Below are positions 8,864-17,790 of a stretch of 64,000 bases of DNA, in pieces (within the stretch, counting starts at the first letter, position 1; each line of letters opens with the position of its first letter). The notes under the pieces were generated by a model that was given only the letters and a program-made list of their open reading frames with translations, was not told the origin of the DNA and did not search any database. This stretch comes from Spirosoma rhododendri (GTDB lineage: Bacteria > Bacteroidota > Bacteroidia > Cytophagales > Spirosomataceae): positions 4,665,001-4,729,000 of the forward strand of contig NZ_CP051677.1 of assembly GCF_012849055.1 (NCBI RefSeq), given 5' to 3'. The position numbers and the translations under genes are program-made.

Positions 8864-8870
8864 ACCGGAT

Positions 8871-8923
8871 GAGAGCCAGCTAGTGGCCATCTGTCGGTAT
8901 CAGACGGCCACTAGCTGGCTCTC
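8871..8923 (+). terminator. Long perfect hairpin after the VOC gene
   Basis: An 18-bp perfect inverted repeat (8871-8888 and 8906-8923, 17-nt loop) begins 7 bp past the stop. There is no clear U-run, but position and strength suit a terminator. Confidence 0.6.
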
Positions 8924-9090
8924 ACCTTACGAAATTTCTGTCTTCAGGAAAATACATAGACGATTAGCGGGAACATGGCCGTTTGGCAGAATAGGGCACA
9001 GTTAGTCGCCGACAGTGTTTTTGTTAAGCGTGGCACTACCTTCAGGAGAATAAATCGACCCGGATTACGTGCCCGACCATACGATTCGGG

Positions 9091-9992
9091 TCAGTCCAGC
9101 AGCTTGTCCAGCAGCTCGGTCAGCGTCTGTAAATTAACGGGCTTAACCAGATGCCCGTCGAAGCCCGCTTCCTGAGTCCGTTTTCTGTCTTTCTCCTGCC
9201 CGTAGCCTGTCAGGGCCACGATTATTCCTTCCTGCCCCAAGCCAACTCCCGCAGCCGACGACAGGTTTCGTAGCCGTCCATACCCGGCATACCCAGATCA
9301 AGCAGTACCGCATCTGGCGGGTGGGATGCCACAATCGTCAGCGCTTCCAAACCGCTCAAACACGTATCAGCTTCGTACTTCCGGATTCGCAACAGCCCGG
9401 ATCGATTCCAGCGCCTGCTCAACGAGCTGGCCCAGGTCCAGGCATTTTTTCTTCAGTTGAATCTTACCCTGACTGATTCGGCTAACGTCGAGCAGATCGT
9501 CGACCATTTGGCCCAGATGGTCGCTCAGCGTCAGCAAGAACGCTTGCAGGATCTCGGCCTGTTTGCGAATGGTAATGTCTTCGGTGGTCAACACCACCCC
9601 ATCCTGAAGCTTGGTCAGGGTTTGATGGAACCAGCCGTTGAACTGCTCGAACGGATAGTAATGTTCGTGGGTCTGGGCCACGCCCGTCTGGGTAACGTCT
9701 ACCAATCGGGCAAACACCCCCGTCTGGACGACGGCCGGATTGAGTTCCAACAGGCTTTTGCCGATAATATCGCCGTAGGCCTGCTGCCAGCGCCGGTTGG
9801 TAAGCACCCAGACAAAATCGATGATCTGGCCGCTTTGGTCGCGAACAGCTTTGAAGACCTGAATAAAGTTGAACGAGCTGTCCAGTGTGGCTTCCAGCAA
9901 CTGCTGGCTGTTAAGCTCCTCGGGACTTGACTGACCGGCAGATTTTTTGGGGCGAACAGATTGATCGCAGGTTCAGAAACAAAGTCGCTCAT
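9091..9992 (-). pseudogene. Decayed hybrid histidine kinase
   Basis: Pieces of a PAS / HisKA / HATPase / receiver protein survive in three frames. The start (MSDFVSEPAINLFAP) is separated from the PAS part (LLEATLDSSFNFIQVFKAV) by a lost base in a run of six T and four G at 9943-9952. The dimerisation region keeps only MVDDLLDVSRISQGKIQL, and the H-box is gone. The whole ATPase domain is absent at the junction near 9400. The receiver remnant ([23 protein letters not shown]) shifts frame again at the C-run at 9235-9238 before ending [11 protein letters not shown]...[10 protein letters not shown] at 9091. Missing catalytic domains show real decay, unlike the other broken genes here. Confidence 0.8.
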
Positions 9993-10098
9993 AACCAGCT
10001 GCCAACGAAATGATGTACAGTGGTTATGAGCGGCCCGCAAATACTCTCAGTCGTCTGTCCGCTACGCTGTCGCAACGGCGGGTTGCCGTGATCCAGAC

Positions 10099-11064
10099 TC
10101 AACGATCAATCGATACGCTATGCGCAACAGGCGACTTTCGTAGACCTTTCTCGCTCAGCATCTGCCCTATTTTCGTCGTGATGTAGACCGAGGCTTCGAT
10201 TTCGGCTTTCCGGATAGCCACACTTTCAATATTGAAACCGAACGGAATGGAACGCTCCATACAAAAAGCCGTCAGGCTGTCGGCAATGGCAAGGCATAAC
10301 TGCACCGACGTTTCCAGCATATCCGCCGACGTTTTCAGCGTTTCCTTCACCGTGTCTGGGACGTGAATACCGAGCCATTCCATGAAGTGAAGTGTCTTTT
10401 CAGACCCACAGGCGGTGAGCGTGAAAATGATCGTCGGTGGGGCAACCTGTTGTGCATGACAGCGGGTCGCCAGGTCGTCGATCACCTGCCGGGCGTAGTC
10501 GACGTTGAACACGCACTGGGAGACGAAATACGATACGCCACAACTCATTTTGTCCAGTATCCGGCTATCCTCGTCGTTCAGCAGATTGTGCCGTTCGGGG
10601 ATAGTTACCGCGCCGACAACCGATGTCTCCTGGTGGCGGCTCCAGATCTGGTAAGCGTCGGCAAGTGTCGTTTTTACGGGGAAATTAGGGGCCGGAACGC
10701 CCACGAAAACCGGGTAAAACCTATGCTGATGGAGTTGTTGCAGCCAATCGGTAAGCTCCTGCGGGGAAAATTTACCGGCAGGCCGATAGATCAGTTTGGG
10801 AATCGCCAACGCAGTCAGGTAGCCGGACGCAAACACGAACGGATCGAGGGCTGGCAGAAAGGGAAACGGTCTTTCGTCGGCCGTCCGTGCCGACTCGTCC
10901 TGCACGTCATAGACCACGAGTGCATCGATGTCGAGGCTCGTCAGTCGATCCAGGGTGTTTCGGGCGATCTCGGCTATTCGCTCCGGCTGGGTGCTGGCTT
11001 TAGGCGGGGTGATGCCGTATAGCAGTATGCCCGATTCGGCTGATTTTATTTTCTCCAGAAACAT
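10099..11064 (-). CDS. MTHFR-like (MetF-related) protein
   Basis: 321 aa, cytoplasmic. Features recall the methylenetetrahydrofolate reductase barrel: LLYGITPPK near the N-terminus, a conserved VYDVQDE segment at the second strand, a VGAVTIPERH segment with the usual lead-in to the substrate loop, and CGVSYFVSQCVFNVDYARQ late in the barrel. The C-terminus holds FGFNIESVAIRKAEIEASV. From memory it is closer to the short MTHFR-like proteins of actinobacteria and Bacteroidota than to E. coli MetF. FAD-dependent folate reduction is plausible but not shown. It is divergent from the aldo/keto reductase at 11365. Confidence 0.6.
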   Translation of the reverse strand: MFLEKIKSAESGILLYGITPPKASTQPERIAEIARNTLDRLTSLDIDALVVYDVQDESARTADERPFPFLPALDPFVFASGYLTALAIPKLIYRPAGKFSPQELTDWLQQLHQHRFYPVFVGVPAPNFPVKTTLADAYQIWSRHQETSVVGAVTIPERHNLLNDEDSRILDKMSCGVSYFVSQCVFNVDYARQVIDDLATRCHAQQVAPPTIIFTLTACGSEKTLHFMEWLGIHVPDTVKETLKTSADMLETSVQLCLAIADSLTAFCMERSIPFGFNIESVAIRKAEIEASVYITTKIGQMLSEKGLRKSPVAHSVSIDR

Positions 11065-11364
11065 TGGCAGGCGGTTAAATGTAAAGCGCGGTAGATTACC
11101 TCAAATCGGGCGGTTACGACGCGTTATGCCACAGAGCAGTAAAACTACTTATAACCTTAACCGGACGCGCAACAAGGCCGTGGAGATTTTCGCCCGGAAG
11201 CCCTTCCGCGTCACTATTGGACGTGTTTCGCGCCACAATCATTGCCAAACCTGTTCCCCAACACGCTTCTCTGTTTTTCGCTATGGGTTGGATGAGCCGT
11301 ACAGGCAAATTATCTGAGCCGTAGACGCAACCAGACGGGCGTCGTGAAGCCGGACCTTTGCCAC

Positions 11365-12336
11365 ATGAAAAACATCCCAACAATTCAACTGGGTCAGCGC
11401 GGCCCGTCGGTATCCCGGCTTGGTTTAGGCTGTATGCGCATGTCGTCAATCTGGGGCGGGGCCACGCCCGACGAAACGGAAAGCCTCGCGACCATCCAAG
11501 AAGCCCTCGACAGTGGTATCAACTTTTTGAATACCGGCGACTTTTACGGGGCTGGCCATAATGAGTTACTGATCGGCAGGGCCATCAACGGTCGGCGCGA
11601 CGATGCGTTCATCAGCGTAAAATTCGGGGCTATCTTTCACAATGGTCAGCCCATCGGCATGGACCTGCGCCCCGTCTCAATCAAGAATTTCATCAACTAT
11701 TCGCTGACCCGGCTAGGCATCGACACCATTGACCTCTACCAGCCCAGCCGAATCGACAACAGCGTGCCTCTGGAAGACATCATCGGCACAGTTGCCGACC
11801 TGGTTCAGGAAGGTAAAGTACGGTATATCGGCGTTTCGGAAATCACGGCCGGCCAACTGCGCCGGGCCCACGCCGTTCACCCCATCAGCGCGCTGGAGAT
11901 CGGCTACTCACTGGCCGACCGGCAGATCGAACGTGATCTGCTACCGACCGCAGCGCAACTAGGCATCGCTGTTGTCGCTTTCGCCAACACGGCGGAGGGG
12001 TTGCTGACCGGCGACCTGCCCGTTCCACTGGCCCCGAATGACTATCGGCAGGTTTTTTCCCGTTTTCAGGGGGACAATTTGCGTCATAACCTGGAAAAAG
12101 TTGACGTGCTGAAACAGATAGCCCGCGACAAAGGCTGTACGCCTACGCAACTGGCCATCGCCTGGGTGAAGGAACAAGGCAAGCAGATTATGCCGTTAGT
12201 TAGCATGAGCCGCCGGTCGCGCCTGCCCGAAAACATAGCCGCGCTGGATCTTGTCATCACGTCCGACGAGATGAATTTACTGAACACCACGTTTGCCATC
12301 GGTGCCATACGGGGCGACACGTACCTGCAACGCTAA
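11365..12336 (+). CDS. Aldo/keto reductase with a non-canonical active site
   Basis: 323 aa from the ATG at 11365; a GTG start at 11344 is possible but adds unrelated residues. The barrel is complete: N-terminal IQLGQRGPSVSRLGLGCM, late RYIGVSE, and the C-terminal QIMPLVSMSRRSRLPENI cofactor segment. The tetrad is altered. The position of the catalytic Asp is Asn56 (LNTGDFY), Tyr61 and Lys86 (FISVK) remain, and the His position is Ser128 (LYQPSRID). From memory some members of this subgroup share such changes, so it may be active on other chemistry or be a binding protein. Its stop abuts the ATG of an AraC gene. Confidence 0.87.
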   Translation: MKNIPTIQLGQRGPSVSRLGLGCMRMSSIWGGATPDETESLATIQEALDSGINFLNTGDFYGAGHNELLIGRAINGRRDDAFISVKFGAIFHNGQPIGMDLRPVSIKNFINYSLTRLGIDTIDLYQPSRIDNSVPLEDIIGTVADLVQEGKVRYIGVSEITAGQLRRAHAVHPISALEIGYSLADRQIERDLLPTAAQLGIAVVAFANTAEGLLTGDLPVPLAPNDYRQVFSRFQGDNLRHNLEKVDVLKQIARDKGCTPTQLAIAWVKEQGKQIMPLVSMSRRSRLPENIAALDLVITSDEMNLLNTTFAIGAIRGDTYLQR

Positions 12337-13155
12337 ATGACCAGTCCAGCCGAAATCCTGCCCGGCGTTCTCTTTTATTCGTACCACTCGGCTAAGCCGA
12401 ACGAGAAAGTGTGCGTCTGGAATCACCACACCCTGATTTTGCAGGTGTACGGGCAGCTTGTGCTGCAAACCGCCGGGCAACGCCTTTCGATGAGCGATGG
12501 CGAACTGATGCTGATTGGTAAGAATCAGGTAGGCACGCTTACGAAAACGCCCCCACCCGGCGGACACTACGAAACCATCGTCATATCGTTGCAGGAGGAA
12601 CTGCTGCGCCGGATCGCGCTGGAAGACCATGTACAGGCCGACCGGAGACACCTCGGCGCACCCAACAGCCTGATTCCCATCAACGATTTTCTGCGGGGCT
12701 ATTTTCAATCGATTGTTCCGTACGCCCGCAGCTCAGGCGCGAGCATGACCGACGAACTGGGTATTTTGAAGTTAAAGGAAGGAGTCAAGTTACTGTTGCT
12801 GACTCTGCCCGACCTGCGCAACCAGCTGTTCGACTTCTCGGTCTCCCACAAGATCGACCTGGAAAAGTTTATGCTCAACAATTTTCAGTTCAATGTTCCG
12901 ATTGAAAAATTCGCGCAGCTTACGGGCCGGAGCTTGGCAGCGTTCAAACGCGATTTCGTGAAAACGTTCGGCGCTCCACCCCGTCACTGGCTACAGGAAA
13001 AACGACTGAGCGAAGCCCGCCACCTGATCGAAAACAGCCAGCAAAAGCCGTCGGCGATCTACCTCAAACTGGGCTTTGAAAGCATATCTCACTTCTCGCA
13101 TTCGTTCAAGAAAAAATTCGGCGTAACGCCAACGGCCCTGCTACAGGAGCCTTGA
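12337..13155 (+). CDS. AraC-family transcriptional regulator (cupin type)
   Basis: 272 aa. Its ATG follows the aldo/keto reductase stop with no gap, so the two are surely co-transcribed and probably translationally coupled. The cupin-like sensor includes HHTLILQVYGQLVLQ and MSDGELMLIGKNQ. The double HTH is IEKFAQLTGRSLAAFKRDF and PSAIYLKLGFESISHFSHSF. It is a paralogue of the regulator at 4811, which also follows an aldo/keto reductase. It converges on the RND pump gene with only 15 bp between stops. Confidence 0.9.
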   Translation: MTSPAEILPGVLFYSYHSAKPNEKVCVWNHHTLILQVYGQLVLQTAGQRLSMSDGELMLIGKNQVGTLTKTPPPGGHYETIVISLQEELLRRIALEDHVQADRRHLGAPNSLIPINDFLRGYFQSIVPYARSSGASMTDELGILKLKEGVKLLLLTLPDLRNQLFDFSVSHKIDLEKFMLNNFQFNVPIEKFAQLTGRSLAAFKRDFVKTFGAPPRHWLQEKRLSEARHLIENSQQKPSAIYLKLGFESISHFSHSFKKKFGVTPTALLQEP

Positions 13156-13170
13156 TCAATACCAGTGCAC

Positions 13171-16100
13171 CTACGATAGCGCAACGGCGGGTTCAGGCTC
13201 AATCGTCTTAGTATCCTTCCGGTAGAACAGGCGGTAGATGATGGGGAAGACCAGCAGCGTCAGGATGGTGGCCGTGATCAGCCCGCCGATGACCACGATG
13301 GCGAGGGGCTTCTGCGTTTCCGAGCCGATACCCGTCGAGACGGCGGCTGGCAGCAGACCGATTGCCGCCATCAGCGCGGTCATCACCACCGGCCGCACCC
13401 GCGACTGCACGCCCTCGCGAATTGCCTGATCGAGCGGTAGTCGCTCCTTGCGGTTGTTGTTGAAGACGGTAATCAGAATCACGCCGTTCTGCACGCAGAT
13501 ACCGAACAGGGCGATGAAGCCTACCCCCGCCGAGATGCCGAAATTCATGCCCGTCACGTGCAGAGCCAGGATACCACCGATCAGGGCGAAGGGCACGTTG
13601 AGCAGCACCAGCCCGGCGTCTTTGGCGTTGCCGAACAGCACGAACAGAATCACGAAAATAGCCCCGATGCTGATCGGCACGACCTGACTCAGCCGGTCGG
13701 TGGCCCGCACCTGATTCTCGAACTCGCCGACCCAATCGACCGAATACTCGCGGGCAGGCTGGAGTTTGGCGCGTACACGCTGCTGCGCTTCGGCAATGGT
13801 ACTGCCCAGGTCACGGCCCCGGATGGAGAATTTCACGCCGATGAATCGTTTGTTCAGGTCGCGGTAAATAAAGGCCGGACCCGTCACCTGCCGGATGGTC
13901 GCGATTTCTTTGAGCGGAATTTTACCCCCGCTCATCGTGGGCACCATCAGCCGCATGATATCGGCTTCGCTCTGCCGGTATTCGGGCAGAAACCGCACCC
14001 GGATGTCGAACTTACGCTCGCCTTCGTAGAGCACCGACGCCGTTTTACCGCCGATCGCCATTTCGATCACCGCCTGCGCGTCGGCCGTTGAGACGCCGTA
14101 GAGGGCCATCTGCCGGTCGTGGAGCAGTACGCTGATTTCGGGTTGGCCCACGTTGCGGATGATACCCAGGTCTTTAATGCCCGGCACGCCCTCGATAGCA
14201 GCCATCGCCTGAGCCGCGTACTTTTCCAGTTCGTAGACGTCGGGACCGAAAATCTTGATGCCGTTGCTCGCTTTGTAGCCCGCCACGGCCTCGGCCACGT
14301 TGTCGACAATGGGCTGCGAATAGTTGTAGAGTACGCCCGCGTAGTTTTTCAGCCTGGCGTCCATCTCGTCGGTCAGTTGTTCGGTCGTGATCGTTCTAGA
14401 CCACTCCTTTTTCGGCTTTAAATCGACCTGAAATTGGCAGAAATAGAAGCCGTTGGGGTCGGTGCCGTCGTTGGAGCGGCCCACCTGCGACAACACCTGC
14501 CGCACCTCGGGGAATTTTTGCAAATCGGCCCGAATCGTTTTGGTCATCTTCACACTTTCGGGCAGCGACATGCTCATCGGCAGTTCGGCCGTCACCCACA
14601 AGGCGCCCTCGTTCAGTTGTGGCAGAAACTCGGTGCCCAGCATCGACGCCGAGAAAAACGTAGCAACCATAAAGCCCAGCGCAGCCACCAGACTCGTGCG
14701 CCGGTGGCGGAAACACCAGCCGAACCCGCGCATCACGACCCGGTCGAAGAAGCGCACCAGCGGGTTTGATTTCTCGCGGACGTTCTTGTTGAGCAGCATC
14801 GAGCAGAGTACCGGCACCAGCGTCAGGGTGTAGAGCAGGGCACCGAGCAGGGCGAAACCGAGTGTCCAGGCGAGGGGCGAAAACATCTTGCCTTCCACCT
14901 TTTCGAACGAAAAAATGGGCAACAGGGCGGTGATGATAATAAGCTTGGAGAAGAACACGGCCTTGCCCAGTTCGCCACCCGTTTTGCGGATCAGACCCAG
15001 CTTGGCGAGTTGGTTGAACCGCGCCATCCCGACCTTGTGCGCTTTATGATCGAGCGCGACAAAAATCCCCTCGACCATCACGACGGCCCCGTCGATGATG
15101 ATCCCGAAATCGACCGCGCCCATGCTGAGCAGGTTGGCCGACATACCCCGCAGCCGCAGACACATAAACGCAAACAGCAGAGCCAGCGGGATGATAATGC
15201 TGACGATGACGGTGGTGCGCCAGTCGGCCATGAACAGAAACACGATCACCGTCACGAGCACGATGCCTTCGGTGAGGTTGTGCAGCACTGTTTGCGTACA
15301 AAACTCGATCAGGTTGTCGCGGTCGTAGAAGGTCGCCATGTTCACGTCCGACGGCAACACGCTCGTGTTCAGTTCGTTGATCTTAGTCTTCACACGTCCC
15401 AAAACCTCGCTGGGGTTTTCGCCCTTACGCATCACCACGATCCCTTCGACCACGTCGTCCTGCGCATCCAGCCCAACCTGCCCCACGCGCGGCAGTTCCG
15501 ACTCGATCACCTCGGCTACGTGCTTGACCAGCACCGGGTTGCCGCCCGCTTCTTCGATCAGGATGTTTTCGATGTCGGGGATGGACGTCAGCAGACCGAT
15601 GCCGCGCACGACGTAGGCCTGCCCGTTACGCTCGATCACGTCGCCCCCGACGTTGACGTTGCTGCGCGTCACGGCCTGATACACTTCCAGTGGGGTAATG
15701 TCGTATTTGGCGAGTTGGGTGGGGTTGACGCGGAGTTCGTAGATTTTGTCGCGCCCGCCAAAGGCCACGATATCAGCCACGCCGGGTACGCTGCGGAGTT
15801 GCCGGTCGATAACCCAGTTTTGCAGGGTTAGCAGTTCACGGCTATCGCGGGTTTTGCTTTCGAGCGTATAGCGGAAAATCTCCCCCGTCGGGCCGTAGGG
15901 CGGCTGAATTTCGGGGCCAACACCGTCGGGCAGCGACACGTTCTGGAGGAGGTTGTTGACCTGCTGCCGGGCGAAGAAGTCCTCGACGCCGTCGTCGAAA
16001 ATGATCTTCATCACCGACAGGCCGAACATGGTCGTGGAGCGGACGTTGCTTTTGCGCTGCACCGAGTTCATGGCCACCTCGATAGGCACCGTTACGAACC

Positions 16101-16296
16101 GCTCAACTTCCTCCGCCGACCGCCCGTGCCACTGCGTCACGACCACGATCTGCGTGTTGGTAACGTCGGGGAACGCTTCGAGCGGGGTACGCAGGTAGCT
16201 GACCACACCCGCAATGACCAGCACGCCCGTCATGAAAAAGACGAAGAACCGGTTCTTCAGCGAAAAGCCGACGATGGTACGAATGAATCTGGACAT
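13171..16296 (-). CDS. Heavy-metal efflux RND transporter, CzcA/CusA type
   Basis: 1041 aa inner-membrane proton-driven pump, the usual RND length. It opens with one TM followed by the large porter domain (VTNTQIVVVTQWHGRSAEEVERFV). The HME-family TM4 motif is present (AVDFGIIIDGAVVMVEG), with acidic residues used in proton relay. A second porter repeat follows (residues about 560-860), then the last TM bundle (PFALIGGILALHVTGMNFGISAGVGFIALFGICVQNGVI). It is third in the leftward operon TolC-adaptor-pump. Expected substrates are divalent or monovalent metals such as Co, Zn, Cd, Cu or Ag; I cannot tell which. Confidence 0.93.
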   Translation of the reverse strand: MSRFIRTIVGFSLKNRFFVFFMTGVLVIAGVVSYLRTPLEAFPDVTNTQIVVVTQWHGRSAEEVERFVTVPIEVAMNSVQRKSNVRSTTMFGLSVMKIIFDDGVEDFFARQQVNNLLQNVSLPDGVGPEIQPPYGPTGEIFRYTLESKTRDSRELLTLQNWVIDRQLRSVPGVADIVAFGGRDKIYELRVNPTQLAKYDITPLEVYQAVTRSNVNVGGDVIERNGQAYVVRGIGLLTSIPDIENILIEEAGGNPVLVKHVAEVIESELPRVGQVGLDAQDDVVEGIVVMRKGENPSEVLGRVKTKINELNTSVLPSDVNMATFYDRDNLIEFCTQTVLHNLTEGIVLVTVIVFLFMADWRTTVIVSIIIPLALLFAFMCLRLRGMSANLLSMGAVDFGIIIDGAVVMVEGIFVALDHKAHKVGMARFNQLAKLGLIRKTGGELGKAVFFSKLIIITALLPIFSFEKVEGKMFSPLAWTLGFALLGALLYTLTLVPVLCSMLLNKNVREKSNPLVRFFDRVVMRGFGWCFRHRRTSLVAALGFMVATFFSASMLGTEFLPQLNEGALWVTAELPMSMSLPESVKMTKTIRADLQKFPEVRQVLSQVGRSNDGTDPNGFYFCQFQVDLKPKKEWSRTITTEQLTDEMDARLKNYAGVLYNYSQPIVDNVAEAVAGYKASNGIKIFGPDVYELEKYAAQAMAAIEGVPGIKDLGIIRNVGQPEISVLLHDRQMALYGVSTADAQAVIEMAIGGKTASVLYEGERKFDIRVRFLPEYRQSEADIMRLMVPTMSGGKIPLKEIATIRQVTGPAFIYRDLNKRFIGVKFSIRGRDLGSTIAEAQQRVRAKLQPAREYSVDWVGEFENQVRATDRLSQVVPISIGAIFVILFVLFGNAKDAGLVLLNVPFALIGGILALHVTGMNFGISAGVGFIALFGICVQNGVILITVFNNNRKERLPLDQAIREGVQSRVRPVVMTALMAAIGLLPAAVSTGIGSETQKPLAIVVIGGLITATILTLLVFPIIYRLFYRKDTKTIEPEPAVALS

Positions 16297-16321
16297 GGGT
16301 TACTGAAGTTGAGTTCCAGTG

Positions 16322-16399
16322 GTGTCAGGTCCCTGACCTGACACATTTCCGGGCGAAGCGAGTTGCTGTCGCATCTGTGTCAGGTCCCTGACCTGACAC
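16322..16399. repeat. Two copies of a 23-bp palindrome
   Basis: The same 23-bp palindrome (10-bp arms GTGTCAGGTC / GACCTGACAC, 3-nt centre) occurs at 16322-16344 and 16377-16399 in the adaptor-to-pump spacer. The pair is itself flanked by inverted AGTG/CACT. It is either a dispersed intergenic element or an mRNA structure tuning pump expression relative to the adaptor. Confidence 0.65.
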
Positions 16400-16432
16400 C
16401 ACTAGCTTATCAAAAGAATGAAGGACCGCTCT

Positions 16433-17521
16433 TTATTTATTTAGTGCGTTGAAAATCAGCAACTGATCGTTGGAAATGATGCGCTCGCCGGGCTGAACGC
16501 CCTGCCTGATGTAAGCCACGTCGCCCAGCGATTTCAGGACGGTGACCTCGCGCGTTTCGATGTTGGTACGGTCGCGGAAGACCATGACATACTGCTTTGA
16601 TCGCTCGAAAATCACCGACTGCGCGGGTACCGTCGCCAGTTGACCGCCGTCTTCGTAGCGCAGTGTGACGGTCGCGTGCATCTCCGGTTTGAGTTTACTG
16701 CCGGGGTTCGGCAGGCGAATCCGGACGGTCATGGCTTTGGTGTTGGGGTCGAGGACGGAGTAGATTTTGTCGACCTTGCCCCGGAATAGGTCGTTGGGGT
16801 AGCTGAGCGTCTGAATGCTCGCGTCCATGCCGGTGCGTACCCGCCCGATGTCGCTCTCGTTGACGTTGGCCAGCACCCACACGTCGCTGATCTGCCCGAT
16901 GGTAAACAGGTTATCGGCGTTGTCGGAGCGGAGCTGAGTACCCCGGTTTACGTTCTTTTCGATCACGTACCCGTCGATGGGGGCTTTCACCGTGTACATC
17001 GACGATTTGCCGATGCCGTAAATGCGCGACACCGCCGACACCCGATTGACGTCGGCCTGCGCTTTTTCGACTTCCTTCTGGGCCGCGACCACCTCCCGCT
17101 GCGAGTTGAGTTTGGTCTCGAACAAATCCTGCGCGACCCGCAGATTTTTCTCGGCCAGCAGCAGGTCCGACCGCGCCTGAATGCCCTGCCGTTCCAGGTC
17201 GGCCACCTCGCCCGACCGGATCGACGCCAGCGCCTGCCCCTTCCGCACGTAGTCGCCCAGCTCGACGTTGACCGCTTCGACATCGCCCCCGACCAGTGGG
17301 AATACTTTGATGACCCGGTTTTCGTCGGCCATGACCTTGCCCACCAGCGTCAGTTCGCTACGGACGGGGCGCGTCACGACCGAATCAAGTTTGATCCGGC
17401 GCATCATGGTGTCGGAGAGCCGAAACACTTTTTCCGCACCCTCTCCCGTCTCCGCTTTGTCGGGCGAACAGGCTGTGAGCAGGGTCAGGCTGATGAGGAG
17501 TAAACTCAGTTTATTTTTCAT
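16433..17521 (-). CDS. RND periplasmic adaptor lipoprotein, CzcB/CusB type
   Basis: 362 aa from the ATG at 17521, chosen because it opens on a lipoprotein signal (MKNKLSLLLISLTLLTAC, lipobox LTAC, Cys18). Domains follow the membrane-fusion order: beta-barrel/lipoyl half (MADENRVIKVFPLVGGDVEAVNVELGDYVRKGQ), alpha-hairpin (about 115-165), second lipoyl half (YTVKAPIDGYVIEKNVNRG), barrel with VWVLANVNESDIGRV, and a membrane-proximal end. It bridges the inner-membrane pump encoded downstream and the TolC protein encoded upstream. Confidence 0.92.
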   Translation of the reverse strand: MKNKLSLLLISLTLLTACSPDKAETGEGAEKVFRLSDTMMRRIKLDSVVTRPVRSELTLVGKVMADENRVIKVFPLVGGDVEAVNVELGDYVRKGQALASIRSGEVADLERQGIQARSDLLLAEKNLRVAQDLFETKLNSQREVVAAQKEVEKAQADVNRVSAVSRIYGIGKSSMYTVKAPIDGYVIEKNVNRGTQLRSDNADNLFTIGQISDVWVLANVNESDIGRVRTGMDASIQTLSYPNDLFRGKVDKIYSVLDPNTKAMTVRIRLPNPGSKLKPEMHATVTLRYEDGGQLATVPAQSVIFERSKQYVMVFRDRTNIETREVTVLKSLGDVAYIRQGVQPGERIISNDQLLIFNALNK

Positions 17522-17579
17522 GTGTGTTATCTGAAATATTCCAAATACTTCACTGACCATTAGGCTATTTAGTGCTGGT

Positions 17580-17659
17580 CTGTTTACCCCCCAGCCCCCT
17601 GAAGGGGGAGTTATTCATTTGCGAAATGCTCCCCCTTCAGGGGGCTGGGGGGTAAACAG
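17580..17659. repeat. 31-bp perfect inverted repeat
   Basis: Arms 17580-17610 and 17629-17659 are perfectly complementary around an 18-nt loop and rich in C-runs and G-runs. It lies between the TolC and adaptor genes of the metal-efflux operon. Similar C-rich palindromes are frequent between genes in related genomes, from memory. Confidence 0.65.
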
Positions 17660-17687
17660 GCCGACACTTGGTATTCCCTCCTTAGCC

Positions 17688-17737
17688 TGTCGGCTCCGAC
17701 ATCGGACCGCCGACAGCTAGAAGCTGTCGGGGACAGT
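17688..17737. repeat. CTGTCGG palindromic element
   Basis: A 9-bp perfect hairpin (17710-17718 / 17722-17730) and flanking GGGGACA and GGCTCCGACA segments resemble the longer repeat at 53237-53351. Next to it, AACCTTAAAC occurs twice (17755-17764 and 17776-17785). Confidence 0.5.
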
Positions 17738-17790
17738 AATTGCCGGGGACAAGCAACCTTAAACGTTGAACTACAAACCTTAAACCCTCC

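Noticed and set aside
15010..15831. A 273-aa open frame on the plus strand inside the RND pump gene
   Set aside because: It is antisense to a well-conserved CzcA coding region, is abnormally rich in His and Arg, and matches no family. It is a by-product of GC-biased third positions.
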